A program made the position numbers and the translations under genes. Below the pieces are notes generated by a model. That model searched no databases, was not told the DNA's origin, and saw only the letters and a program-made list of their open reading frames with translations. A stretch of DNA of 64,000 nt from Anthocerotibacter panamensis C109 (lineage in GTDB: Bacteria > Cyanobacteriota > Cyanobacteriia > Gloeobacterales > Anthocerotibacteraceae). Positions within the stretch are counted from its first letter, which is position 1. The number at the start of each line of letters is the position of its first letter. The DNA lies in assembly GCF_018389385.1 (NCBI RefSeq), contig NZ_CP062698.1:2049501-2113500 (forward strand), given 5' to 3'. Below, one piece after another: positions 9,319 through 19,239 of the stretch.

Positions 9319-11676
9319 CTATATCGCCAGGAATCTAGCTATGAAGAACGCCCACGTTGTGACGATCCCTCCTAGCAGATAGTGGGCTACACCAACCGCA
9401 CGACCCTGCGTGATGCTCAGCGCCCGAGGCTGAATGGTGGGGACAATTTTGAGCTTGTTGTGCGCCCACACGATGGACTCAATCAACTCTTGCCAGTAGC
9501 CACGGCCACTAAACAGGAACATCAGCGAGAAAGCCCAGACGAAGTGCGCGCCGAGGAAGAACAACCCATAGGCCGCCGAAGGACCGCCGTAGGAGTTGAT
9601 CACCGGAGCAGCCTGCGCCCATAGGAAGTCCCTGAGCCAACCGTTGATGTTCACCGAAGAAGCTGCAAACTGAGTAAAGGCTTGAGTCGTCCCATTGCCC
9701 AGCAGTACATCAGTACTCGGGACGATATGTTCGACAGCCTTAGTCGTCGCATTTAGGGTGCCGTAGACATCAGACTGCATCTTCCAAGAGAAGTGGAAGA
9801 TCACAATCGAGATGCAGTTGTACATCCAGAACAGACCCAAGAAAACGTGGTCCCAGGCGGAAGATTGGCACGTACCACCCCGGCCCGGTCCGTCGCAAGG
9901 GAACCGGAAGCCCAGGTTCGCCTTGTCAGGAATAAGCCGCGAGGAACGGGCAAAGAGCACGCCTTTGAGCAGAATTAGGATCGTGACATGGATGGTCAGA
10001 GCATGGATGTGGTGGATCATGAAGTCTGCCGTTCCCAGAGGAACCGGGGCGATGGAGATCTTCTGTACCACTTCACCCGCAACCGTCGCAGGCAGGGCAA
10101 GCACGTTGCCACCCCAGACCGGTGACGTCGCTGCACTCACCCAAGGCGCAGTGCTGTTGGGGCCAAAGGCCGCAGCATTGACCGATTGGATCCACTGGGC
10201 GAAGACAGGTTGGAGTTGAATGCCCCAGTCTGCGAACATATCCCCCGGACGGCCCAAAGCCTGCATCGTGTCGTTGTGGACGTAGAGGCCAAAGCTGTGG
10301 AAGCCCAGGAATAAGCAGACCCAGTTGAGATGGGAAATAATGGCATCACGATGGCGTAAAACGCGATCCAGCAGGTTGTTTTGGTTCACTGCCGGGTCGT
10401 AGTCACGCACCATAAAGATGGCCGCGTGGGCACCCGCTCCAACGATCAAAAATCCGCCGATCCACATGTGGTGGGTAAACAGCGAGATTTGGGTGGGGTA
10501 ATCAATACCCATGTAGGGATAGGGATTCATGGCGTACATGTGGTGCGCCACAATGATTGACAGCGAACCCACCATCGCCAGGTTAATGGCGAGTTGAGCG
10601 TGCCAGGAGGTAGTCAGGACTTCATAGAGTCCCTTATGACCTTCTCCGGTGAAAGGCCCTTTGTGGGCTTCGAGGATCTCTTTGATCGAGTGACCCAAGC
10701 CCAAGGGATTCCAGGGACCGTTGGTGCGGTACATGTGGCCTGCAATGATAAACATCACCGCAATCGCCAAATGGTGATGGGCAATGTCCGTCATCCACAG
10801 GGAGCCTGTTTGGGGATTTAGCCCACCTTTGAAGGTGAGGAAGTCCGAATAAACAGCCCAGTTCCCGGTAAAGAAGGGGAGGAGTCCTTGCTTGAAGCTT
10901 GGGAAGAAATTGCCCATCGCTTCGGTGCTGAAGGCATATTCATGCGGCAGAGGAATATCCGCTGCTTTCATGCCCTTGTCCAGCATCTGGTTCACCGGCA
11001 GCGCCACATGGATGAGGTGACCAGTCCAGGCCAAAGAACCCAGACCCAGCAAACCTGCCAGATGGTGATTGAGCATAGATTCCACATTCTGGAACCACTC
11101 GAGCTTGGGAGCACGGACGTGGTAGTGAAACCAACCGCCGAAGAACATCAAGCCCGCCGCTACCAGAGCACCCACAGCCGTCGCCAGCAATTGAGTCTGG
11201 TTGGTGTAGCCCACAGCCCGCCAGAGGTGAAACAGGCCGGAAGTCATGACGATCCCGCCCTGTTCAAAGCCTTTAGCGGCAGTAGCCGGATCGTTGAGCA
11301 CTTCCTGCCCAAAAACAGGAATAGCGAACTGGGCACTGGGCCTCAGTCCGGTGGGATTGTCAATCCAAGACGCGTAGTTGGAGGACAACGCCCCGTAGAA
11401 AAAGAAAATGCTCGCCCAGATGAAAACGATCCCTAAGTGACCGAAGTGGGCAGCAAAAATCTTACGGGCAATGTCCTCTCGGTCCGACGTTTGGACTTCA
11501 AAGTCATGGGCAAGCGCATGGAGGTCCCAGATCCACGTTGTGGTCTTGGGTCCCCGAGCCAGAGAACGCTCAAACCAACCCGGTTTCCCCCATTTTTCAA
11601 TGGAAGTTGGTACCGGATTGTTATCAACCGTTGCTCTAGTCTGCGGTCGCTCCTGCCCCTGAGGGGTCATCGTCAT
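9319..11676 (-). CDS. psaA: Photosystem I P700 chlorophyll a apoprotein A1
   Basis: A 785-residue photosystem I core subunit, about 30 residues longer than the usual 750-755. The F-X motif [12 protein letters not shown] (about residue 595), the P700 histidine in [14 protein letters not shown] and the antenna helices ([24 protein letters not shown]) are all present. The extra length lies mainly in two loops: the segment between FAQWIQSVN and [10 protein letters not shown], and the lumenal loop between KMQSDVYGT and NINGWLRDF. Both are compared from memory with common cyanobacterial sequences. It is the first gene of a tight psaA-psaB pair with its own upstream region (11677-11899). Confidence 0.99.
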   Translation of the reverse strand: MTMTPQGQERPQTRATVDNNPVPTSIEKWGKPGWFERSLARGPKTTTWIWDLHALAHDFEVQTSDREDIARKIFAAHFGHLGIVFIWASIFFFYGALSSNYASWIDNPTGLRPSAQFAIPVFGQEVLNDPATAAKGFEQGGIVMTSGLFHLWRAVGYTNQTQLLATAVGALVAAGLMFFGGWFHYHVRAPKLEWFQNVESMLNHHLAGLLGLGSLAWTGHLIHVALPVNQMLDKGMKAADIPLPHEYAFSTEAMGNFFPSFKQGLLPFFTGNWAVYSDFLTFKGGLNPQTGSLWMTDIAHHHLAIAVMFIIAGHMYRTNGPWNPLGLGHSIKEILEAHKGPFTGEGHKGLYEVLTTSWHAQLAINLAMVGSLSIIVAHHMYAMNPYPYMGIDYPTQISLFTHHMWIGGFLIVGAGAHAAIFMVRDYDPAVNQNNLLDRVLRHRDAIISHLNWVCLFLGFHSFGLYVHNDTMQALGRPGDMFADWGIQLQPVFAQWIQSVNAAAFGPNSTAPWVSAATSPVWGGNVLALPATVAGEVVQKISIAPVPLGTADFMIHHIHALTIHVTILILLKGVLFARSSRLIPDKANLGFRFPCDGPGRGGTCQSSAWDHVFLGLFWMYNCISIVIFHFSWKMQSDVYGTLNATTKAVEHIVPSTDVLLGNGTTQAFTQFAASSVNINGWLRDFLWAQAAPVINSYGGPSAAYGLFFLGAHFVWAFSLMFLFSGRGYWQELIESIVWAHNKLKIVPTIQPRALSITQGRAVGVAHYLLGGIVTTWAFFIARFLAI

Positions 11677-11772
11677 AGGAGTTTTCCTCAGTTACGAAGA
11701 ACAGGTCTCCTAAAGCCGTTCATGTGAAAAAAGCATGATGGCGCTATGTCCGGCCCTAGAAGACTCACACGC

Positions 11773-11801
11773 ATTATAGGTCAAGCGTTTCCCCGCTTTA
11801 A
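11773..11801 (-). promoter_or_regulatory. psaA promoter candidate with HLR1-like half-sites upstream
   Basis: Reading the minus strand, a perfect TATAAT lies at 11778-11773 and a weak -35 (TTAAAG) at 11801-11796, spacing 17. The start would be near 11766, giving a leader of about 90 nt to the psaA ATG. Further upstream are TTTACAAAT (minus strand, about 11822-11814) and TTGTTACAAAT (plus strand, about 11843-11853), resembling half-sites of the HLR1 element bound by RpaB at photosystem I genes. The half-site match is incomplete. Confidence 0.45.
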
Positions 11802-11899
11802 GTCGCTTCACAATTTGTAAAATCTCTAAGCCTTATCCCAAGTTTGTTACAAATCACAAGTGTTTAAAACTTAGGGGCTATGTCCTCATCCGCGAATGA

Positions 11900-13156
11900 T
11901 TAGCGCTTGGGACGGGTATTGTAGGAACCGGAGTAGCCATCCCAGTTACCGCGACGGCGTTCAGTATCGGAGCTGGCGACGGCTTCTTCTGTCGTAGTCA
12001 ACTTACCTCGGAGCAATTGGGCCATCTCGTTGGGGACTGGGGAGTATTTCTCCGCCACCTCACCCGTAATGATGCCACCCTTGACTAGGGCATGGAGCAC
12101 TTGGTTCATCGTCTGCATCCCTTCGTAGGAGCAGGTGGGGATGAGTTGGGCCAGCTCATCATATACCCCCCGGTCAATATAGTCCTGGGCGGTCACCGTA
12201 TTGATGAAAATTTCCATGACCGCCCGACGACCCCCGTCATTGGAGGGGACGAGCATCTGAGAGACAATAGCCACCAGGGATTCAGCGATTTGGTGGCGCA
12301 TGGGCTCTTGTTCGCTGGGTGGGTAGATATTGAGGATCCGGTCAATCGTGGCGACAGCACTGTTGGTGTGCAGAGTCCCAAAGACAAGATGACCGGTCTG
12401 GGCTGCCTTTAGCGCAACCTCAACGGTGAGGCGGTCGCGCATCTCCCCGATGAGAATAATATCCGGGTCTTCGCGCAAGACCGAGCGCAAAGCCCGATCA
12501 AAACTCTGGGTGTGGATGCCCACTTCGCGCTGGCGGATGGAGCACTTGATCGACTGGTGGACGTATTCAATCGGGTCTTCGATAGAAATAATGTTCTTTT
12601 TGTAGTTTTCGTTGAGATAGCGCACCATGGCAGCTAAGGTCGTGGATTTACCGGAGCCTGTGGGGCCGGTCACAAGGACCAAACCTTTGGGATTTTCGGA
12701 GATGTCCTTGAGTTTGGTAGGCAGACCCAGTTCGTCGATACCTTTAGCCAATAGAGGAATCAGGCGGACGACCATGGCAGGGCCGAGCAGGCTAAAAAAT
12801 AAGTTTACCCGGCAGCGGATCATCCCTGGGAAAAAAACTGCTGTGTCGTATTCCTGCTCTTGGTCATAACGCTTGATTTGCTCAGGAGCAAGGATATCGG
12901 TCACCCAGCGTCGGAAGACTTCCTCGCTGACGGAGGGCAGATTAAAGAGTTCGATTTCGCCTCGTATACGAAAGCGCGGCGGTTCACCCGAGCACAGGTG
13001 GATATCCGAGGCGTTGAGCTGCATGGCCCGACTGACCAAATCCCTGAAAGCCATCGTCTCGTAAGCCCTGGCATCTGCGCCTTGGTCACTGCGTGCAAAT
13101 TGCTGGGTACGCGGTGGCTTAGGGCTTAAGGTGACAGTATCCAGGGGTTCCTGCAT
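11900..13156 (-). CDS. pilT: Type IV pilus retraction ATPase, PilT family
   Basis: A 418-residue secretion ATPase of the PilT group, which drives pilus retraction at the inner membrane. Walker A is GPTGSGKST (164-172), the Asp box is SIEDPIEYVH (191-200), Walker B is DIILIGEMRD (232-241) and the His box is TGHLVFGTLHT (254-264). The ATG at 13156 is preferred over a TTG two codons upstream. The classical PilT C-terminal AIRNLIRE motif is not recognisable; DELAQLIPTCSYEGM sits in that region, so this may be a cyanobacterial PilT2/PilU-like paralogue. The last 30 residues are polar and basic. The gene lies between psaA and petN on the same strand. Confidence 0.92.
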   Translation of the reverse strand: MQEPLDTVTLSPKPPRTQQFARSDQGADARAYETMAFRDLVSRAMQLNASDIHLCSGEPPRFRIRGEIELFNLPSVSEEVFRRWVTDILAPEQIKRYDQEQEYDTAVFFPGMIRCRVNLFFSLLGPAMVVRLIPLLAKGIDELGLPTKLKDISENPKGLVLVTGPTGSGKSTTLAAMVRYLNENYKKNIISIEDPIEYVHQSIKCSIRQREVGIHTQSFDRALRSVLREDPDIILIGEMRDRLTVEVALKAAQTGHLVFGTLHTNSAVATIDRILNIYPPSEQEPMRHQIAESLVAIVSQMLVPSNDGGRRAVMEIFINTVTAQDYIDRGVYDELAQLIPTCSYEGMQTMNQVLHALVKGGIITGEVAEKYSPVPNEMAQLLRGKLTTTEEAVASSDTERRRGNWDGYSGSYNTRPKR

Positions 13157-13206
13157 AGCCAAGGTCTCGTGCGCTTTTCCCTAGCGTACCCGCTCTGTCA
13201 AGAGAA

Positions 13207-13335
13207 TTAGCGGCGACGTGAAGCGTTCTTCGCCCGACGATTGTCACGCCACGAGGCAATTGTAAGATAGGCAACCCCCCCAGTGACCAAAACGAGGAGC
13301 ACCACAATCGCCATAAAGAGGATGGATTCTAGCAT
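13207..13335 (-). CDS. 42-residue single-pass membrane protein next to petN
   Basis: Found by reading the gap between pilT and petN. The ATG (13335-13333) lies 9 nt after the petN stop, with GGGG as a weak ribosome site. It encodes one hydrophobic helix (about residues 4-25, with a GG pair) followed by a short, strongly basic tail (WRDNRR...SRRR) predicted to face the cytoplasm. No residues identify a known subunit. The design, a helix ending in YLT and then a WRDxRR tail, recalls small photosynthetic assembly proteins such as Psb35, but that is memory-based and unproven. The coupling to petN supports a real gene. Confidence 0.65.
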   Translation of the reverse strand: MLESILFMAIVVLLVLVTGGVAYLTIASWRDNRRAKNASRRR

Positions 13336-13344
13336 CGCTAGCCC

Positions 13345-13434
13345 CTACAGCCCGCCACGGCCCCAGACGGTGAGCGCCAGCGAGAAGACAAAGAAGATAA
13401 TGAGCGCAACCCAACCAAGGGTAAAAAGGTCCAT
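13345..13434 (-). CDS. petN: Cytochrome b6f complex subunit PetN
   Basis: A 29-residue protein (MDLFTLGWVAL ... VWGRGGL) that matches PetN throughout: the MD-[IL]-[LF]-TLGWV start, one transmembrane helix and the VWGR-x-G end. PetN is the smallest subunit of the cytochrome b6f complex and contributes one helix at the edge of each monomer. Its 90-nt length is below ordinary gene-calling limits. It is followed after 9 nt by the 42-residue protein. Confidence 0.93.
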   Translation of the reverse strand: MDLFTLGWVALIIFFVFSLALTVWGRGGL

Positions 13435-13659
13435 TGTTAAGCCCAGGTACACATCGCTTTGCCTTTAATCATAGATGAGGCTCGGCCCCTTTGCGCGCGC
13501 GGGCACGATAAAAGTTTACTAACTACAACGCTATGTGAAAGTAGCGGTTATACAAGCGATATTATGGGCTCTAGCAGGATTCCTAGTTCCCGGAAGACCT
13601 GTGTGCACCCGTCCCCCACCTGGGATACTTTAGATGAGGAGCACCACGGAGCTACGACT

Positions 13660-14976
13660 TTGGTTGCAACGCCCTATCAAACCACCCGTTCCCACGACCT
13701 GTTTACCCATGCCAAAACCCTGATGCCGGGTGGCGTCAACTCCCCCGTCCGCGCCTTCAAGTCCGTAGGAGCGGAGCCCGTCTTCATTGCACGCGCCAGT
13801 GGGGCTTACCTGTGGGACGAGGACGGCAATCGCTATATCGACTACATCGGCACTTGGGGTCCGGCCATTGTCGGCCATGCACACCCCGAAGTCCAGGCAG
13901 CCTTGGTCGCTGCTATCCCCAATGGCACTAGTTTTGGAGCCCCGTCGCGTCTGGAGAATGTCCTCGCTGAAATGGTGATTGAGGCGGTGCCCTCCATCGA
14001 AATGGTCCGTTTTGTCAATTCTGGGACCGAAGCCACGATGTCTGCGGTGCGCCTCGCGCGCGCCTACACCAGCCGCGAGAAACTCCTCAAGTTCAGCGGC
14101 TGCTACCACGGGCATGGCGATCTGTTTTTAGTCCAAGCGGGTTCCGGGGTGGCGACTCTGGGCTTACCGGACTCTCCAGGCGTCCCTCAGGCGGTGACCA
14201 GCCAGACGCTCACTGTTCCTTACAACGATCTACCCGCGCTAGAGGCGATGTTTACACAGTACCCGGACAGCATCGCCGGAGTTATTCTCGAACCTGTGGT
14301 GGGCAACGCCGGATGTATCCCACCCTTGCCCGGTTTTCTTGAAGGGGTCCGGGCCTTGACGAACAAATATGGGGCATTGCTCATCTTTGATGAAGTCATG
14401 ACCGGCTTCCGCCTCGCCTATGGTGGAGCCCAGGAGCGCTTTGGTATTGACCCGGATTTGACCTGCTTGGGTAAGATTATCGGGGGAGGGCTTCCGGTTG
14501 GAGCCTACGGGGGCAAGCGCGAAATCATGGAAATGGTCGCTCCTGCCGGTCCCATGTATCAAGCCGGGACGCTCTCTGGCAATCCCCTTGCCATGACCGC
14601 AGGCATCAAAACGCTCGAGTTACTCCAGAGACCAGGAACCTATACCTATCTCGAAGACATCACTACATCCCTGAGCCAAGGTCTGCTCAAAGCAGCTCAG
14701 GAAACCGGCCATACCGCCTGCGGTAATCAAGTGGGCGCGATGACGACCCTATTCTTCTGCGCCGGTCCGGTGACGAGCTACGAGCGTGCCAAAGCCTCCG
14801 ACCGGGAAAAATTTGGCCGCTTCCACCGGGGTATGATGCGTGCGGGTATTTATCTAGCTCCTTCTCAATTCGAAGCGGGGTTCCTTTCTCTGGCCCACAC
14901 ACAAGCCGATATTGACGAGACGATCCGCGCTGCCCGTCACGTCCTCGCGCAGATTCCCGCCGCGGGGATGGAGTGA
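13660..14976 (+). CDS. hemL: Glutamate-1-semialdehyde 2,1-aminomutase
   Basis: A PLP enzyme that converts glutamate-1-semialdehyde to 5-aminolevulinate, feeding heme and chlorophyll synthesis. The frame is open back to 13459, but the family N-terminus ([23 protein letters not shown]) fits a TTG start at 13660, preceded by GGAG at 13648-13651. This gives 438 residues, close to the usual 430. The PLP lysine is K272 in [17 protein letters not shown]; the cofactor-binding [10 protein letters not shown] and FDEVMTGFR motifs are present. Its TGA overlaps the GTG start of the next gene. Confidence 0.96.
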   Translation: MVATPYQTTRSHDLFTHAKTLMPGGVNSPVRAFKSVGAEPVFIARASGAYLWDEDGNRYIDYIGTWGPAIVGHAHPEVQAALVAAIPNGTSFGAPSRLENVLAEMVIEAVPSIEMVRFVNSGTEATMSAVRLARAYTSREKLLKFSGCYHGHGDLFLVQAGSGVATLGLPDSPGVPQAVTSQTLTVPYNDLPALEAMFTQYPDSIAGVILEPVVGNAGCIPPLPGFLEGVRALTNKYGALLIFDEVMTGFRLAYGGAQERFGIDPDLTCLGKIIGGGLPVGAYGGKREIMEMVAPAGPMYQAGTLSGNPLAMTAGIKTLELLQRPGTYTYLEDITTSLSQGLLKAAQETGHTACGNQVGAMTTLFFCAGPVTSYERAKASDREKFGRFHRGMMRAGIYLAPSQFEAGFLSLAHTQADIDETIRAARHVLAQIPAAGME

Positions 14977-15983
14977 ACGTACAGCGCTGGATCAACCGCC
15001 GTCGCCCGGATTGGCAGCGCTTGGAAGCCATCCTCCAAACAGAGCAAGGAGTCCTCTCTGGGGAGGATTTACAGGCACTAGGCGGGCTTTACCGTCAGGT
15101 CAGCGCCGATCTTGCTAAGGCGCAGATGCGGCGCATGGGCTCAGACCTCACCGGTTATCTCCAGGGTTTGACCCTCAAGGCCCACAACTTGATCTATCAG
15201 CCGCCCGTCTTCTCTTGGCCCACAGCCGCCCGTACTTTTCTGAAGCAGTTACCCAGCCAGATCCGTACCCTATGGCCCTATATCGCCACAAGCACAGCCA
15301 TTTTTTTGGGGGGAATGGTAGTGGGTGGCATTCTTTACTTGAGTGATGCCACGTTTATCCAGACCATGCTCTCCGCTGAGGCTATCGAGGGGGTCGAGAA
15401 GAAGCGGCAATTGTGGGTCACTTCGACGACTGCCGTTGCCCCGCTCAGCAGTTCCTCCCTGATGACCAATAATATCTCCGTCGCCTTTACAGCTTTTGCC
15501 GGAGGGATGCTCTTTGGTCTAGGGACGGTTTATATTCTTTTCTTCAACGGGGTCTTACTGGGTGCAGTGAGTCTCTTTGTCGCGGAGAATGGCTTGTCTT
15601 TCCCTTTTTGGGCCTTTGTTAGTGCCCATGGGGTGCCAGAGTTGAGTGCGGTCTTTATAGCTGGGGCGGCGGGTCTGATGCTGGCTGAGGCGCTCATCCG
15701 CCCCTGGCCCTATCGTCGCGCAGACCGTCTCACCCTCCAGAGCCGTCGTGCTGTTCCTTTGCTGATCCTGGTTGTGGCGCTCTTGGTCGTAGCTGGCATT
15801 ATTGAGGGATTCATCTCGCCCAATGACGGCATCCAGCCGCTGGTGAAGTACGGTATTGGCCTGGGAGAGATGGCTTTATTAGGGATTTTTGTTCGCTGGG
15901 GGAGCCGTAGGACTTTAGATTCCCCCGCTCCAGACGTAGAGTATCCCGTGCCGGGGGCAGAAAATCAGGCATCCTTGCGCTGA
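14973..15983 (+). CDS. Stage II sporulation protein M (SpoIIM/DUF95) family membrane protein
   Basis: A 336-residue integral membrane protein with a cytosolic N-terminal helical region (about 1-90), then five or six hydrophobic segments. The [32 protein letters not shown] and [20 protein letters not shown] regions are typical of SpoIIM-type proteins, widespread in cyanobacteria and unrelated to sporulation there. The GTG start overlaps the hemL stop (GTGA), so translation is coupled. The role is not established; a membrane channel or partner for a co-encoded RDD or MoxR protein is seen elsewhere but not here. Confidence 0.88.
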   Translation: MNVQRWINRRRPDWQRLEAILQTEQGVLSGEDLQALGGLYRQVSADLAKAQMRRMGSDLTGYLQGLTLKAHNLIYQPPVFSWPTAARTFLKQLPSQIRTLWPYIATSTAIFLGGMVVGGILYLSDATFIQTMLSAEAIEGVEKKRQLWVTSTTAVAPLSSSSLMTNNISVAFTAFAGGMLFGLGTVYILFFNGVLLGAVSLFVAENGLSFPFWAFVSAHGVPELSAVFIAGAAGLMLAEALIRPWPYRRADRLTLQSRRAVPLLILVVALLVVAGIIEGFISPNDGIQPLVKYGIGLGEMALLGIFVRWGSRRTLDSPAPDVEYPVPGAENQASLR

Positions 15984-16022
15984 AAGGCTTACTGGGCAAG
16001 CGTGTCAATATCCCACTCAGGA

Positions 16023-16050
16023 TAAAGCCGTATCGTGGGATACGGCTTTA
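16023..16050. terminator. Bidirectional terminator between spoIIM-like gene and typA
   Basis: A perfect 12-bp inverted repeat (16023-16034 and 16039-16050, TAAAGCCGTATC and its complement) with a 4-nt GTGG loop sits between two convergent genes. The arms end in TTTA on either strand, consistent with a shared intrinsic terminator. Confidence 0.8.
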
Positions 16051-16083
16051 AGCATTAGAGCAAGAGCGCTAGTTTGAGCGGAC

Positions 16084-17877
16084 TTACTTTCTCACTTTCA
16101 GCTTGTGCTTGCGCAACCGAATCGACTGCGGGGTGACTTCCACTAGTTCATCGTCGCCGATATACTCCAAAGCCCGCTCCAGACTCATAATGATGGGGGT
16201 CTTGAGGTGGACTAGTTCATCGCCGCCCGCCGAGCGCATGTTGGTGAGTTTTTTCACCTTGCAGATGTTGATTTCCAGGTCTGTGTTGCGGTTGTGTTCC
16301 CCGACGATCATGCCCGAATAGACCCGCGTCCCCGGCGTGATGAAGAATACCCCACGGTCCTCAGCACCCTGCAAAGCGTAGTAAGTAGCCTCTCCCGTTT
16401 CAAAGGAAATAAGAACTCCAGAACGCAAACCCCCAATCTCCCCCGCCGAAGGCTGGTAATCATAGAAGGAGTGGTTCATGATGCCCTCACCCTTCGTGTA
16501 GCGGATAAACTCCGTGCGAAAGCCAATCAGTCCCCGAGCGGGGATGATGAACTCGATTTGAGTACGGCCATTGCCATAGCCAATCATGTTCTGCATCTCA
16601 GCCTTACGACGGCCCAAATTCTCAATGCAAGAGCCTGAGGAAAAATCGGGCACATCCAGGATCAGCAGTTCGTAGGGCTCATAGACCTGACCATTGACCT
16701 GACGGAAAATGACCTGCGGCTTGGAGACCTGAAACTCATAACCCTCACGGCGCATTGTCTCGATGAGGATGCCCAAGTGCAATTCACCACGCCCCGATAC
16801 CAAGAAACGATCTGGGGAATCGGTCTCCTCGATACGCAAGGAAATATTCGTCTCCAACTCCCGCATCAGCCGGTCGCGCAACTGCCGGGACGTGACAAAC
16901 TTGCCCTCTTGACCCGCAAAAGGCGAATCATTGACGGAGAACGTCATCTGCAGGGTCGGCTCATCGACCTTGATCAAGGGTAGCGCCTGAGGATTGTCGG
17001 GGCTGGTCAGGGTCTCACCAATATTGATGTCAGCAAACCCGGCGATAGCGACGATGTTTCCAGCACTTGCCTGGGGGAGTTCCACCCGACCCAAGCCCTC
17101 AAAGCCGAGGAGCTTAGCGACTTTTCCGCGTTGAATTGTGCCGTCTTCGCGGATCAGAGCAATCGTTTCTCCAGAGCGAACCGTGCCATTGTGAATGCGT
17201 CCAATCGCTAGCCGCCCGAGATATTCCGAGTAATCGAGCGTGGTCATCTGCATCTGGAAGGGCTTTTCAGAATCCCCCACCGGAGCCGGGACATAGCGCA
17301 GAATACCTTCAAAGAGCGCCTTCATGTCTACATGCTCATCGCCCAAGTCTGTCACGGCAAAGCCCCCCAAGCCTGACCCGAAGAGGACCGGGAAATCAGC
17401 TTGGTCATCGTCTGCGCCCAGTTCAATGAAAAGGTCCAAAACTTTGTCCACCGCGCTATGGGGGTCAGCCTGGGGCCGGTCGATTTTGTTGACCAGGACC
17501 ATCGGTTTAAGCCCTTTCTCTAGCGCTTTTTTGAGCACAAAGCGCGTCTGCGGCATCGGGCCTTCGTTGGCGTCTACAATCAACAGGCACCCATCCACCA
17601 TGCCCAACACCCGCTCCACCTCGCCGCCGAAGTCAGCGTGGCCGGGGGTATCGACAATGTTGATGAGGTAATCTTTATAGCGGACAGCAGCATTTTTAGA
17701 AAAAATTGTGATGCCCCGCTCCCGCTCCAATTCGTTGGAGTCTAAAACACAGGTGGCGACCTGTTCATTTTCCCGGAAGATCCCGGACTGCTTGAGGAGC
17801 GCATCGACCAGGGTCGTCTTGCCGTGGTCAACGTGGGCAATGATGGCAATGTTGCGAATGGACTGATTAACTGTCAT
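16084..17877 (-). CDS. typA: Ribosome-associated GTPase TypA/BipA
   Basis: A 597-residue translational GTPase of full length. G1 is [10 protein letters not shown]2 lies in [12 protein letters not shown]3 is [15 protein letters not shown] and G4 is [11 protein letters not shown]-like domains III and V and the TypA-specific C-terminal domain follow ([21 protein letters not shown]). It binds ribosomes and helps assembly and stress adaptation. The ATG at 17877 gives the canonical start ([16 protein letters not shown]). Monocistronic by position. Confidence 0.97.
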   Translation of the reverse strand: MTVNQSIRNIAIIAHVDHGKTTLVDALLKQSGIFRENEQVATCVLDSNELERERGITIFSKNAAVRYKDYLINIVDTPGHADFGGEVERVLGMVDGCLLIVDANEGPMPQTRFVLKKALEKGLKPMVLVNKIDRPQADPHSAVDKVLDLFIELGADDDQADFPVLFGSGLGGFAVTDLGDEHVDMKALFEGILRYVPAPVGDSEKPFQMQMTTLDYSEYLGRLAIGRIHNGTVRSGETIALIREDGTIQRGKVAKLLGFEGLGRVELPQASAGNIVAIAGFADINIGETLTSPDNPQALPLIKVDEPTLQMTFSVNDSPFAGQEGKFVTSRQLRDRLMRELETNISLRIEETDSPDRFLVSGRGELHLGILIETMRREGYEFQVSKPQVIFRQVNGQVYEPYELLILDVPDFSSGSCIENLGRRKAEMQNMIGYGNGRTQIEFIIPARGLIGFRTEFIRYTKGEGIMNHSFYDYQPSAGEIGGLRSGVLISFETGEATYYALQGAEDRGVFFITPGTRVYSGMIVGEHNRNTDLEINICKVKKLTNMRSAGGDELVHLKTPIIMSLERALEYIGDDELVEVTPQSIRLRKHKLKVRK

Positions 17878-18015
17878 GATGGACCGCTGAACGCGAGGTG
17901 GCTTTACAAAACTTTAAAACCTGCTCCACTTTAGCATTTTTTAGAGGAGTAAGGTTAGGTCACGGCACTCTTTGAGCAAGATACAGGCTAGTACCTGCGT
18001 ACAGCCCTAAAATGG

Positions 18016-18117
18016 GATAGTTCAGAGCCGACCTATATGTACATGCGCTTGGCCCAAATGACTGTCGCGGAATATCTCGACGGCGAACAGGACAGCCCCG
18101 TTCGCCATGAATATCTG
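18016..18117 (+). repeat. 5' block of tandem duplication (partner 18645-18746)
   Basis: 102 nt including 21 nt upstream of the start codon and the first 27 codons of the Uma2 gene recur at 18645-18746 with four mismatches by eye. The upstream part (GATAGTTCAGAGCCGACC) may carry the leader or promoter end of both copies. Confidence 0.95.
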
Positions 18118-18594
18118 GACGGCCAAGTATTTAACATGACGGGGAGCAGTGCAGAGCACAATCTCATCGCTGGGAATATCTACAGCCGGTTGCGCAGCCA
18201 CCTGCGCGGGGGTACGTGTCGCGCCTTCATGAGCGATATGAAGGCCAGAATTGAGACGATGAATACTTTCTACTACCCTGACGTACTTGTGACCTGTGAC
18301 TCCGAGGACCGGGAGCGCTATTTCAAAAGCTTTCCCTGCTTGATTATTGAAGTGCTCTCTCCAGGAACAGAAACAGTAGACTGTCGGGAGAAACTTTTGG
18401 CCTACCAGAAATTGCCCAGTCTACGTGAGTATGTGTTAGTAGCTCAGGATGCGGTCACTATCGAAGTCTATCGCCGAGACGAGCAGGGGCAGTGGTGGCT
18501 GGTGCGTCTGGGCGAGAAAGATACGCTGCACCTGGAGACAGTAGGGCTAACAATGACCATGAGTGAAGTTTACGAGGATGTATTTCCACTTTGA
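18037..18594 (+). CDS. Uma2 family endonuclease (DUF820), copy 1
   Basis: A 185-residue protein with the PD-(D/E)xK nuclease-like fold of the Uma2 family, very common and multi-copy in cyanobacteria. The active-site elements are FYYPDVLVTCD (Asp), CLIIEVLSPGTE (Glu) and REKLLAYQK (Lys). The N-terminal MTVAEYLDGEQDSPVRHEYL is the standard Uma2 opening. No target is established for these proteins. Its first 31 and last 60 or so residues are nearly identical to the next gene, while the middle differs strongly. Confidence 0.92.
   Translation: MYMRLAQMTVAEYLDGEQDSPVRHEYLDGQVFNMTGSSAEHNLIAGNIYSRLRSHLRGGTCRAFMSDMKARIETMNTFYYPDVLVTCDSEDRERYFKSFPCLIIEVLSPGTETVDCREKLLAYQKLPSLREYVLVAQDAVTIEVYRRDEQGQWWLVRLGEKDTLHLETVGLTMTMSEVYEDVFPL
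18385..18581 (+). repeat. 3' block of tandem duplication (partner 19011-19207)
   Basis: About 197 nt coding for the C-terminal third of the Uma2 protein recur at 19011-19207 with only a handful of mismatches, mostly silent. Between this block and the 5' block the two copies diverge strongly at both DNA and protein level. Confidence 0.95.
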
Positions 18595-18665
18595 ATTTAC
18601 TTGCTCAAACTTTTTGCTTTGCCGAAAACTCCTCCTAGAATAGAGATAGTTCAGAGCCGACCCAT

Positions 18666-19220
18666 ATGTACATGCGCTTGGCCCAAATGACTGTCGCGGA
18701 ATATCTCAATGGCGAACAGGACAGTCCCGTTCGCCATGAATATCTGAAGGGGCAGGTGTTTGCCATGGCCGGAGGTAGTCGAGAGCACAATCAAATTTCC
18801 TTGAACCTCGCTACGCGTATTCGTACCCATATTCGGGGCGGACCTTGCCGTGCCTATGTAGCAGATATGAAGCTAAAGGTAGCGGCAGATATTTTCTACT
18901 ACCCTGACGTACTTGTGACCTGTGACCCCGAGGACCGGGCGCGTTTCTTTAACGTAAATCCTTGCCTGATTGTGGAAGTTGTTTCGCCCGGTACCGAAGC
19001 CGTAGACCGTCGGGAGAAACTTTTGGCCTACCAGAAGTTGCCCAGCCTACGTGAGTATGTGTTGGTAGCTCAGGATGCGGTCACTATCGAAGTCTATCGC
19101 CGAGACGAGCAGGGGCAGTGGTGGCTGGTGCGTCTGGGCGAAAAAGATACGCTGCACCTGGAGACAGTAGAGCTAACAATGACCATGAGTGAAGTTTACG
19201 AGGATGTCTTCTCGCTCTAG
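18666..19220 (+). CDS. Uma2 family endonuclease (DUF820), copy 2
   Basis: A 184-residue second copy, 71 nt after the first. The nuclease-like residues are kept (FYYPDVLVTCD, CLIVEVVSPGTE, REKLLAYQK). Residues 32-118 differ widely from copy 1 (for example SREHNQISLNLATRIRTHI against SAEHNLIAGNIYSRLRSHL), including one codon deletion, while both ends are almost the same. The leader upstream of the start is duplicated too, so both may be expressed alike. Confidence 0.92.
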   Translation: MYMRLAQMTVAEYLNGEQDSPVRHEYLKGQVFAMAGGSREHNQISLNLATRIRTHIRGGPCRAYVADMKLKVAADIFYYPDVLVTCDPEDRARFFNVNPCLIVEVVSPGTEAVDRREKLLAYQKLPSLREYVLVAQDAVTIEVYRRDEQGQWWLVRLGEKDTLHLETVELTMTMSEVYEDVFSL

Positions 19221-19239
19221 TGAGGTCAGGTCTAACCCT

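Noticed and set aside
8605-9375. 256-codon plus-strand frame opposite psaB
   Set aside because: Also antisense to a certain gene, with no motif or ribosome site.
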